5,214 nt of DNA from Candidatus Atribacteria bacterium (GCA_018056205.1 JAGPGC010000092.1:1-5214); one strand, 5' to 3'. Shown: positions 1 to 5,121, counted from the first letter of the stretch. Program-made: numbers and translations. The notes: generated from the sequence alone by a model not told the origin.

Positions 1-154
1 TTTTCACTTTTTGCTGACAATGAGAACACACTGGGTCATAGCGTTCATCTGGGTGGATGGTCATAGTGACCATTTGTTTTTCTTGATCCAAGGATTGTTT
101 GATTACCTTGACTCGACAAAAATCAAAGAATGGATTAAGCTGTATCTGGGACAT
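1..154 (-). CDS. ISL3-family transposase, N-terminal part (cut by window edge)
   Basis: Read on the minus strand, an open frame starts with ATG at 154-152 and runs off the window after 51 codons. The product begins MSQIQLNPFFDFCRVKVIKQ and ends near the edge with DPVCSHCQQK. This resembles the N-terminus of ISL3-family transposases: a short strand-rich segment followed by the first CxxC pair of a small zinc finger (zf-ISL3), which precedes the helix-turn-helix and DDE catalytic domains. Those later domains lie outside the window, so activity cannot be judged. The start is well supported: AGAGGAGG lies 7-8 nt upstream of the ATG. An overlapping + strand open frame at 11-286 has no ribosome binding site and no recognisable family, and is a shadow of this gene. 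The family call rests on recognised sequence style and the CxxC motif, not on a search. Confidence 0.72.
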   Translation of the reverse strand, partial: MSQIQLNPFFDFCRVKVIKQSLDQEKQMVTMTIHPDERYDPVCSHCQQKVK

Positions 155-262
155 CGCTTTGCCTCCTCTGGACGTTTTTTGCTGATACAAATACTGTATC
201 CAGAAAAGCAAGCGGTGTCCATTTTTTTTGGTATTATTGATCAACGATTTTGGAGAAGAACC
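1..262 (-). mobile_element. Left end of an ISL3-family insertion sequence (partial)
   Basis: The transposase start at 154 is followed, outward, by about 108 bp of non-coding sequence. On the minus strand this begins GGTTCTTCTCCAAAATCG (262 back to 245). A GG start followed by a T/C-rich then A-rich tract is plausible for an ISL3 terminal inverted repeat, so I place the outer boundary at about 262. ISL3 elements usually duplicate 8 bp of target; the adjacent gaaaaaac (263-270) would be the candidate copy. The right end is outside the window, so neither the inverted repeat nor the duplication can be confirmed. The boundary is an inference; the presence of the element rests on the transposase fragment. 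Confidence 0.5.
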
Positions 263-330
263 GAAAAAACTAATTCTCATACTTAATCATAATACAAAAG
301 GCAGCTTTTTCTTTTTTCGGAGGGTATAAA

Positions 331-912
331 ATGAACGATTCGGTATTCATTTACTATATATTGTTTCCGGCACTTATTTTTTTAGCCCGTATGGCTGATG
401 TAACCTTAGGAACACTGAGGATTATTATGGTTTCTCGGGGCTTAAAAAATATAGCTCCTATAGTTGGTTTTTTTGAAGTTTTAATTTGGCTTTTAGCTAT
501 TCGGCAGATCATGATGAATTTGACCGAAGTTTCCTACTTTCTCGCTTATGCCAGTGGCTTTGCTGCCGGGAATTATGTCGGTATGTGGTTCGAAGAAAAG
601 TTGGCTATGGGACATACTATTGTCCGAATCATAACCAACAAAGATGTTAAACTGCTCCTAGATCAACTCCGAAACCGCAATATCGGAGTAACCTGTATTT
701 CCGGTCAAGGATCCGAGGGGCCAGTCACAGTTGTTTTTGTCATTATTAAAAGAAAGGATCTTCATGAGGTTATTCAATTCATTAATCAATTTAATCCTCA
801 GGCTTTTTATTCTTTAGAAGATGTGAGACAAATAAATGAAGGCATTTTCCCTCGTAAGGGAAGCTGGTTTAATTTTTCTGGTTTAACTTCTTATAAACCC
901 TTACGCAAATGA
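331..912 (+). CDS. UPF0316 / DUF2179 family membrane protein
   Basis: A 193-residue protein with the layout of the UPF0316 family. It has three hydrophobic segments in its first half (about residues 5-22, 41-60 and 68-86), then a soluble C-terminal domain of the DUF2179 type (about residues 95-175, rich in alternating V/I strands such as VTVVFVII). The family-typical stretch LGTLRIIMVSRG (residues 26-37) follows the first membrane segment, and GFFEVLIWLLAI (46-57) forms the second. The length is normal for the family. GGAGGG (319-324) lies 6 nt before the ATG. The biochemical role is not established; proteins with DUF2179 domains are mostly of unknown function, some proposed to bind small ligands. 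It stands alone: 69 bp from the inferred edge of the insertion sequence upstream and 279 bp from the next gene. I see no convincing promoter or terminator for it. The family assignment is fairly secure, the function unknown. Confidence 0.85.
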   Translation: MNDSVFIYYILFPALIFLARMADVTLGTLRIIMVSRGLKNIAPIVGFFEVLIWLLAIRQIMMNLTEVSYFLAYASGFAAGNYVGMWFEEKLAMGHTIVRIITNKDVKLLLDQLRNRNIGVTCISGQGSEGPVTVVFVIIKRKDLHEVIQFINQFNPQAFYSLEDVRQINEGIFPRKGSWFNFSGLTSYKPLRK

Positions 913-957
913 TTAAAAGCTCTTTTTCTAATAGATGTAATTAAATTCTTGTTAAGA

Positions 958-982
958 AATATATTTTGGAGTAAAATATATT
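958..982. repeat. Perfect AT-rich inverted repeat, 10-bp arms
   Basis: aatatatttt (958-967) and aaaatatatt (973-982) are exact reverse complements around a 5-nt centre, ggagt. A weaker 5-bp hairpin, ttctt-gtt-aagaa (946-958), touches its left side. There is no U-tract or GC-rich stem, so it is a poor intrinsic terminator. It could be an operator or a DNA structure element. The rest of the 913-1191 spacer shows no RNA gene or convincing coding sequence. Confidence 0.5.
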
Positions 983-1191
983 CAATTCATTCCTTTAAAT
1001 AAGCAGTAATGCTTTCATAAATGATTGGAGCCAGAGTGAAAGTTATTTTCCTTCAAGAACTGCATAACCATTTTTCTCTAACCAACACCGATTTGTTCCC
1101 TATTGAAACCTTTGAAATCAAAAGATTAAAAAAACTAAAAAGAACCATTTTTTTCTGCTAAGATGTGGTTCAAGCTTAAAGGAGGGATATT

Positions 1192-1527
1192 ATGGGTATT
1201 CAATTTGGCGATCATATCTTTGATGATCCAACTCCCTTTGGGAAATGGCAACCACCCAAACAACCCTGCATTTATGCAGTGCTAGCTTATGACCCTAAAG
1301 TTAAACCCAAACCATACCTGGTGCTCTTTTTTGGCGAATGTGAAAATTTAAGTGATCAAAAATTCTTTCGTTCTCACATTAAATATTCTTGTTGGACAAA
1401 ACAAGCCGGATCAGAAAAAAACCTCTTTATCACTCAATTGAAAATGCCAGATGCCGATGGTATAGCAAGAAAAAAGACCTTGAATACTCTTATACAAAAA
1501 TTCCAACCGGTTTGTAACGAAGTTTGA
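1192..1527 (+). CDS. Small hypothetical protein, GIY-YIG-like but lacking key residues
   Basis: A 111-residue soluble protein with no signal peptide or membrane segment. GGAGGG (1181-1186) lies 5 nt before the ATG, a strong initiation signal, so it is probably a real gene. Its residue pattern recalls a GIY-YIG domain: CIYAV (26-30) where GIY would sit, LFFGECENL (45-53) where YIG plus the following turn would sit, then R60 and H62 (FFRSH), W68, and a C-terminal LIQKFQPVCNE (100-110) like the usual 'LI..~P..N' ending. Several catalytic features of GIY-YIG nucleases are altered: Gly to Cys in the first motif, the Tyr of YIG to Phe, and no Glu just before LIQKF, where K94, K95 and T96 occur instead. 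If the fold is right, nuclease activity is doubtful. The gene is monocistronic, followed by a hairpin repeat rather than another gene. The fold is my inference; the function is unknown. Confidence 0.6.
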   Translation: MGIQFGDHIFDDPTPFGKWQPPKQPCIYAVLAYDPKVKPKPYLVLFFGECENLSDQKFFRSHIKYSCWTKQAGSEKNLFITQLKMPDADGIARKKTLNTLIQKFQPVCNEV

Positions 1528-1561
1528 AAAAACGATTTCTCGTTGCTCTTTCATTTCCAAC

Positions 1562-1610
1562 CTTACCTTCTCCCTTTTATGGGAGAAGGTAAGTTCGATG
1601 GTGAAGTTTT
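1562..1610. repeat. Interspersed hairpin repeat, copy 1
   Basis: cttaccttctccc (1562-1574) pairs perfectly over 13 bp with gggagaaggtaag (1581-1593) around a ttttat loop. The next bases, ttcgatggtgaag, match in style the flank of a second copy at 4800-4835. No U-tract directly follows on either strand, so I class it as a repeat rather than a terminator, though a 13-bp stem just after the 1192-1527 gene could still stabilise or help end its transcript. The rest of 1611-1694 shows nothing recognisable. Confidence 0.7.
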
Positions 1611-1694
1611 TTCAACTCACTATTGGCTTCTCTCTTTATTTATAGGTTAGCCAAGACTCTCCATTTTATTTATCCACTTAAAAACCTCGAGTTA

Positions 1695-1723
1695 TTGAAA
1701 ACTCTTCAAATTTGTAGTATATT
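1695..1723 (+). promoter_or_regulatory. Sigma-70-type promoter for the leader RNA and hydrogenase maturation operon
   Basis: TTGAAA (1695-1700, 4 of 6 to TTGACA) is separated by exactly 17 bp from TATATT (1718-1723, 5 of 6 to TATAAT). The predicted start of transcription is about 1730, right where the structured leader begins. I found no comparable promoter between the leader's terminator (1877) and the regulator gene, so this is probably the promoter of the operon, with transcription passing through the attenuator. Confidence 0.65.
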
Positions 1724-1729
1724 TAAAAC

Positions 1730-1877
1730 ACCTGACCGGAAGGAAGTTTTTCTAACCGGATGGGATGAAAAGATATCGTATACCTGAGGCAAACGGGCGA
1801 ACGGTCCTGTGGTCAAGGGGCAGCGAAGTTCAACCTTGAATCCATTTGGCCTGTTCGATTTATGAGCAGGCTTTTTT
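1730..1877 (+). ncRNA. Structured leader RNA, candidate riboswitch or attenuator
   Basis: About 148 nt between a promoter and an intrinsic terminator, upstream of the TM1266-like/hydE/hydG genes. Possible helices read by eye: ccgg (1736-1739) with ccgg (1756-1759), including an inner aggaa/tttct hairpin; atgggat (1760-1766) with atccat (1840-1845), one bulge, closing a multibranch core; acggg (1793-1797) with cctgt (1806-1810), exposing loop cgaacggt; and tcaagg (1813-1818) with ccttga (1834-1839). The segment cgaacggtc (1798-1806) can pair with the terminator's 5' side ggcctgttcg (1848-1857) in nine pairs with one bulged U. Part of it, cggtc (1802-1806), can instead pair with gaccg (1734-1738) at the leader's 5' end. 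These pairings exclude each other, as in ligand- or factor-controlled attenuators. It does not match the consensus, as I remember it, of cobalamin, SAM, TPP, c-di-GMP, Moco, guanidine, ZTP or T-box RNAs. It could also be a free small RNA ending at the terminator. Confidence 0.6.
1849..1877 (+). terminator. Intrinsic terminator within the hyd operon leader
   Basis: gcctgttc (1849-1856) pairs over 8 bp (one G-U) with gagcaggc (1864-1871) around a 7-nt loop, and six T follow at once (1872-1877). It ends about 100 nt before the regulator's start codon, so it must be read through for the operon to be expressed from the promoter at 1695. The 5' arm is also the target of the proposed antiterminator pairing with 1798-1806. 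Confidence 0.85.
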
Positions 1878-1925
1878 ATTGGATAAATCCTTTTTTGCCT
1901 CTTTTTTCTTCTTACGATACCGAAC

Positions 1926-1974
1926 TATCCCTCCTCCGGCATAGGTTATTAGCAAAGTTAAATTTCTAGGGGTG
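1926..1974 (+). promoter_or_regulatory. Ribosome binding site of the regulator gene, with possible masking stem
   Basis: AGGGG (1968-1972) is the only good Shine-Dalgarno sequence here and sits 8 nt before ATG 1981, which decides that start over GTG 1972 and ATG 1975. Upstream, tatccct (1926-1932) can pair with aggggtg (1968-1974), including two G-U pairs, around a 35-nt loop. That would hide the site. The stem is modest and the loop long, so masking is a suggestion only. The stretch between, and the terminator-proximal part 1886-1937, is notably pyrimidine-rich. Confidence 0.4.
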
Positions 1975-1980
1975 ATGGGT

Positions 1981-2232
1981 ATGGTTTCCGAAAAACGGAT
2001 TGGTGTCATTGGTATCATTATCGAAGACCGGCAACAAGTTCCTCAGGTCAACTCGCTACTCAGTTCTTTTAACGAAGTCATTATCGGCCGCATGGGGCTC
2101 CCCTATCACGAGAGGTCATTGTCAATTATCTCCATCATTGTTGACGGAAGCACCGATGAAATTGGAGCTTTAACCGGCCGTTTGGGACAAATTCCTGGTA
2201 TCAAAGTTAAAAGCACCTTGGTCACTCGATAA
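1981..2232 (+). CDS. TM1266-type putative iron-only hydrogenase system regulator
   Basis: An 83-residue protein of the TM1266 family, whose members are small ACT/ferredoxin-like-fold proteins found beside hydrogenase maturation genes and annotated as putative iron-only hydrogenase system regulators. Visible family hallmarks are the opening strand KRIGVIGIIIEDR, the central IIGRMGLPY, then LSIISIIVDGS, IGALTGRLGQIPGIKVK and a short tail. I chose ATG 1981 because AGGGG lies 8 nt upstream and the resulting N-terminus (MVSEKRIGV) matches the family's usual length; the in-frame GTG 1972 and ATG 1975 overlap or abut that site. It is the first gene of the operon: its stop is 12 nt before the hydE start, and an AGGAGG fills the gap. 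There is no DNA-binding helix-turn-helix to see, so a regulatory role is inferred from context and family naming, perhaps through ligand sensing or protein contact. The family call is strong; the mechanism is unknown. Confidence 0.88.
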   Translation: MVSEKRIGVIGIIIEDRQQVPQVNSLLSSFNEVIIGRMGLPYHERSLSIISIIVDGSTDEIGALTGRLGQIPGIKVKSTLVTR

Positions 2233-2244
2233 AGGAGGAAACGA

Positions 2245-3339
2245 GTGAGAGAAGCAATAAATAACCAGCCCTTGTTAATCAAAGAACCGGGGAATTTTAA
2301 TCAAGAAACCCTTCGACAATTGTTTGATTTAGGTGACCAGGATCTTCCTGCTCTTTTAAAGTTTGCCAACCAGATCCGTAAAGAACAGGTTGGAGATGAA
2401 GTTCACCTCAGGGGGATTATCGAATTTTCTAATTACTGTTCCTGTCATTGTCTCTACTGTGGATTGCGGGCAGAAAACTGCAAAATATCCAGGTATCGCT
2501 TAACCAATCAGGAAATTTTTCAATCAGTTCAAACTGCAGTCAATTATGGGTTAAAAACCATCGTGCTTCAATCAGGAGAAGACCGATTTTATCAACCTGA
2601 GGATATTGCTCGGCTCATCGAATCCATTAAAAAGCATTTTGACGTAGCGATTACCTTATCAGTAGGAGAACACTCCCGTCAGAGTTATCAAATCTGGCGG
2701 GATGCTGGGGCTGACCGCTATTTATTAAAACATGAAACCGCCGACCCAATTCTTTACCAGAAAATAAGACCGGGGAAAAACCTTCAAGATCGAATCAATT
2801 GCTTGATGGATTTAAAGGATCTCGGCTATCAAATTGGCTCGGGAAATATGGTTGGGCTTCCTGGCCAAACTTTAATATCGCTGATTGATGATATTCTCCT
2901 TATGAAAAAATTAAATGTTGAAATGGCCGGTATTGGCCCTTTTCTTCCCCATCCCGACACACCACTGGGATGTTATTCAGCCGGTTCTCTCTCAAAAACC
3001 TTAAAAATTCTGGCTATTACCCGAATCGTTCTTCCGACCATCCATCTTCCAGCCACCACTGCCTTAAGTACGTTAAATGATAGTGCTCGTCGTTTAGCTT
3101 TAGAATCGGGAGCAAACGTCATCATGCCCAACTTCACGCCTTTAACAGTTCGCGACCAATATGTCATTTATCCTCAAAAAATCGACATTATCGAAGACCC
3201 CGAACAAAGCATGAACAATCTGAAAAAACTCTTGAAAGAAATGAATCGGACCATTTCGATGAGTTATGGTCACGCGGTAAAAATAAAAAAATATTCCTTA
3301 ACCAAAAAGGAGGCTTATCATGGTTTTGTTACTCAATGA
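2245..3339 (+). CDS. hydE: [FeFe]-hydrogenase maturation radical SAM enzyme HydE
   Basis: A 364-residue cytoplasmic radical SAM protein, one of three dedicated H-cluster maturases (HydE, HydF, HydG). HydE acts on the cysteine-bound Fe(CO)2CN synthon made by HydG on the way to the [2Fe] subcluster. The [4Fe-4S]/SAM site is the CX3CX2C motif at C65, C69 and C72 within NYCSCHCLYCGLR, preceded by the FS-N turn. Further HydE signatures are LQSGED (about 112-117), LSVGEHS, KHETAD, GSGNMVGLPGQT and the C-terminal barrel region ANVIMPNFTPLTVRDQY. The start is GTG 2245, with AGGAGG (2233-2238) 6 nt upstream. Oddities: the accessory cluster cysteines seen after 'YPGKI' in Thermotoga maritima HydE are absent here (YPQKIDIIEDPEQS, from about 309), and the C-terminus is about 15 residues longer than usual, running 20 nt into hydG. 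The accessory cluster is known to be dispensable, so function is expected to be intact. Confidence 0.95.
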   Translation: MREAINNQPLLIKEPGNFNQETLRQLFDLGDQDLPALLKFANQIRKEQVGDEVHLRGIIEFSNYCSCHCLYCGLRAENCKISRYRLTNQEIFQSVQTAVNYGLKTIVLQSGEDRFYQPEDIARLIESIKKHFDVAITLSVGEHSRQSYQIWRDAGADRYLLKHETADPILYQKIRPGKNLQDRINCLMDLKDLGYQIGSGNMVGLPGQTLISLIDDILLMKKLNVEMAGIGPFLPHPDTPLGCYSAGSLSKTLKILAITRIVLPTIHLPATTALSTLNDSARRLALESGANVIMPNFTPLTVRDQYVIYPQKIDIIEDPEQSMNNLKKLLKEMNRTISMSYGHAVKIKKYSLTKKEAYHGFVTQ

Positions 3340-4753
3340 AAGAAAAAGAGCCGATTTTATCGACGAAAAAGGTATTGAGGATTTATTAGAAAAGGGAAAA
3401 AATCGTCATCGAAAAGAAATAATGGATATCATTGAGAAAGCCCGAATGGCTCAAGGTCTTTCTCCTGAAGAATGCGCCGTTCTCCTCCAGGTTGAAGACC
3501 CTGAAATACTGACCGAGATTTATAAAGTTGCTCAAGAGATTAAATTAAAAATTTACGGGAAAAGACTGGTCTTTTTTGCTCCTCTTTACATTAGCAATTA
3601 CTGTATTAATAATTGCCGATATTGTGGGTATCAGCAAGACAACGAATTTCATCGCCGTCGTTTAAGTCAAGAAGAAGTCATCGAAGAAGTAAAAATCCTC
3701 GAATCCATGGGCCACAAAAGATTAGCCTTAGAAGCCGGAGAAGATTTGGTGAACTGTCCTTTGGATTACATACTTGAAACCATTCATACTATATATGGAG
3801 TCAACGAGGGGAAAGGAAGCATTCGGAGAGTGAACGTCAATATTGCCGCTACCACCGTCAATAACTACCGAAAATTGAAGGAAGCCAAAATTGGAACCTA
3901 CATTCTTTTCCAGGAAACTTACCATCGTGAAACCTATCAATACATGCATCCTCAGGGACCAAAAAGCGATTATGATTATCATGCCACTGCTTTGGACCGG
4001 GCCATGGAAGCCGGCATCGATGATGTTGGTGCTGGAGTTTTGTTTGGTCTTTACAATTACCAGTTTGAAGTTCTCGGTTTACTTTTCCATGCCCTTCATC
4101 TGGAAGAAACTTTTGGAGTTGGCCCGCACACTATTTCGGTACCTCGTTTGCGGCCGGCTTTGGGAGTTGATTCACTCCTCTCTCAGCATTTAGTCAATGA
4201 CAATGAATTCCGCAAAATTATTGCCGTGCTCCGTCTGGCAGTTCCCTACACCGGGATCATTCTTTCCACCCGGGAAAAAGCCTCTTTTCGAGATGAGTTA
4301 GCTTCGTTAGGGATTTCTCAGCTTAGTGCTGGTTCTTGTACCGGTGTTGGTGGATATCGGGAAGAATATGATCAAATTAAGGAAAGGGCTGGAATAATTC
4401 AGGATTCTCCTCAATTTCAAGTAGAAGACCACCGCAGCCCTGATGAAGTCTTGAGGAGTGTATGCCAATCGGGTTATATTCCCAGCTTTTGTACTGCTTG
4501 CTACCGTAAAGGGCGGACTGGAGATCGTTTCATGCCTTTGGCAAAATCCGGACAGATTCAAAATGTGTGTCAACCCAATGCCATCCTTACCTTTAAGGAA
4601 TTTTTAGAAGATTATGCTTCGGAAGAAACTAAAAAAATAGGTGAAAAGACTATCAAGGAACATCTTGAAAACATTCCCAATTTACAAGTGAGAAAACTAA
4701 CCGAGGAACGCCTAAAACTCATCGAAAATGGCGAACGAGATTTATATTTTTAA
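3320..4753 (+). CDS. hydG: [FeFe]-hydrogenase maturation radical SAM tyrosine lyase HydG
   Basis: A 477-residue enzyme that cleaves tyrosine to p-cresol and dehydroglycine, converts the latter to CO and cyanide, and loads them on a cysteine-bound iron to make the H-cluster precursor. The N-terminal radical SAM cluster motif CX3CX2C is at C95, C99 and C102 (NYCINNCRYCGY). The C-terminal domain that holds the auxiliary [5Fe-5S] cluster has the diagnostic CX2CX22C at C391, C394 and C417 (CTACYRKGRTGDRF...NVC), which separates HydG from the related thiamine enzyme ThiH. H270 in GVGPHTISVPRLRPA fits the histidine that binds the labile iron. All key residues are present and the length is typical. 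ATG 3320 follows GGAGG (3309-3313) with 6 nt spacing; both lie inside hydE, with a 20-nt coding overlap, so translation of the two is probably coupled. No U-tailed terminator follows; 4754-4799 is only T-rich. HydF, the scaffold partner, is not in the window. Confidence 0.96.
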   Translation: MVLLLNERKRADFIDEKGIEDLLEKGKNRHRKEIMDIIEKARMAQGLSPEECAVLLQVEDPEILTEIYKVAQEIKLKIYGKRLVFFAPLYISNYCINNCRYCGYQQDNEFHRRRLSQEEVIEEVKILESMGHKRLALEAGEDLVNCPLDYILETIHTIYGVNEGKGSIRRVNVNIAATTVNNYRKLKEAKIGTYILFQETYHRETYQYMHPQGPKSDYDYHATALDRAMEAGIDDVGAGVLFGLYNYQFEVLGLLFHALHLEETFGVGPHTISVPRLRPALGVDSLLSQHLVNDNEFRKIIAVLRLAVPYTGIILSTREKASFRDELASLGISQLSAGSCTGVGGYREEYDQIKERAGIIQDSPQFQVEDHRSPDEVLRSVCQSGYIPSFCTACYRKGRTGDRFMPLAKSGQIQNVCQPNAILTFKEFLEDYASEETKKIGEKTIKEHLENIPNLQVRKLTEERLKLIENGERDLYF

Positions 4754-4799
4754 CAGTAAATTATATTATTTTTTAGAATTTCCTTCTGATTATTTTTTT

Positions 4800-4835
4800 C
4801 TTCTCCATTAATGGGAGAAAATTAGAGTGAGGATG
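4800..4835. repeat. Interspersed hairpin repeat, copy 2
   Basis: cttctccattaatgggagaa (4800-4819) forms a stem of ttctc/gagaa plus cat/atg with one extra G. It shares the cttctcc...atgggagaa core with copy 1 at 1562, and both are followed by a purine-rich flank (ttagagtgaggatgaa here, taagttcgatggtgaa there). The two copies bracket the leader and the hyd operon. The stem differs between copies while the core is kept, as expected of a dispersed repeat family. Confidence 0.6.
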
Positions 4836-4847
4836 AAAACAAAGATT

Positions 4848-4867
4848 CGACATGCCATGGCATGTCG
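4848..4867. repeat. Perfect 20-bp palindrome
   Basis: cgacatgccatggcatgtcg is its own exact reverse complement, with no spacer. It is followed by ctagatt. Its outline (cg.ca, variable centre, tg.cg, cta) resembles the next unit at 4879, so the two look like members of one palindromic repeat family with different cores. Confidence 0.75.
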
Positions 4868-4878
4868 CTAGATTAATC

Positions 4879-4903
4879 GGACACAATACATTATGCCCCT
4901 ACA
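4879..4903. repeat. Imperfect palindromic unit related to 4848
   Basis: ggacacaatacattatgccc (4879-4898) folds back on itself with two mismatches, and is followed by cctaca. It lies 11 bp after the perfect palindrome. The 'cccctaca' flank is typical of small dispersed palindromes seen in several bacterial genomes. A regulatory role is not visible. Confidence 0.5.
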
Positions 4904-4963
4904 ATTTCATATTCTTTGGTAGTGGCTTGATTTATGCCCATGGGTTTTCAAAATAAACTATCA

Positions 4964-4978
4964 TGCTGCTTAGCAGCA
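4964..4978. repeat. Small perfect hairpin tgctgc-tta-gcagca
   Basis: tgctgc (4964-4969) and gcagca (4973-4978) pair perfectly across a 3-nt loop. The palindrome cccatggg (4937-4944) lies 20 bp before it. There is no U-tract, so it is not a terminator by itself. Confidence 0.4.
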
Positions 4979-5012
4979 CCAGTTGACAATGAAAAAATTA
5001 TTTGTCGATCAT

Positions 5013-5042
5013 TTCCCCCTTTAGCAAAGGGTGTAAGGGGAA
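5013..5042. repeat. Nested hairpin repeat of the ccccttt-agc-aaaggg type
   Basis: ccctttagcaaaggg (5017-5031) forms a perfect 6-bp hairpin with loop agc, and ttcccc (5013-5018) can alternatively pair with ggggaa (5037-5042) to enclose it. This is the form of a common dispersed bacterial repeat written 'cccctttagcaaagggg'. It belongs to a different family from its neighbours on both sides. Confidence 0.6.
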
Positions 5043-5060
5043 TTTGAGTTTTTACTGCTC

Positions 5061-5121
5061 CGTCATTGCGAGGAAGTCAACCGTTTTTTGGATGAACGAC
5101 GTGGCACTCTCATTCATCCAA
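5061..5121 (+). repeat. cgtcatt-type dispersed repeat, unit A with embedded inverted repeat
   Basis: The unit starts cgtcattgcgaggaa (5061-5075) and ends cgacgtggcactctcat (5097-5113). These two blocks match the start and end of unit B at 5124. Between them, unit A has a longer middle. A perfect 9-bp inverted repeat, ttggatgaa (5088-5096) and ttcatccaa (5113-5121), flanks the cgacgtggcactctca block, as if a hairpin has formed around or been inserted into the unit. Confidence 0.6.

Noticed and set aside
11..286. 91-codon + strand open frame at the left edge
   Set aside because: It overlaps the minus-strand transposase start and its upstream region, has no ribosome binding site, and matches no family I know.
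1103..1131. Promoter for the small hypothetical gene (TTGAAA with downstream ttaaaa)
   Set aside because: The -10 match is only about 3 of 6 in a very A-rich stretch, so it is indistinguishable from background.
1021..1161. 46-codon open frame starting MIGARVKVIF
   Set aside because: There is no ribosome binding site before its ATG, its composition is AT-driven, and it has no recognisable domain.
1562..1593. Intrinsic terminator after the small hypothetical gene
   Set aside because: The stem is perfect but no T-run follows on either strand, and a second similar copy elsewhere marks it as a dispersed repeat.
1731..1760. Similarity of ccggaaggaag to the conserved GGAA loop region of signal recognition particle RNA
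   Set aside because: The SRP RNA core continues with agcag and needs long flanking complementary arms; neither is present, and here ccgg pairs with a second ccgg instead.
1730..1850. Known riboswitch classes (cobalamin, SAM, TPP, c-di-GMP, Moco, ZTP, guanidine, T-box)
   Set aside because: None of their core conserved strings, as I remember them, appear in order. Short resemblances such as aggcaaac (c-di-GMP) or gaaggaag (Moco) are isolated. A covariance search would be decisive.
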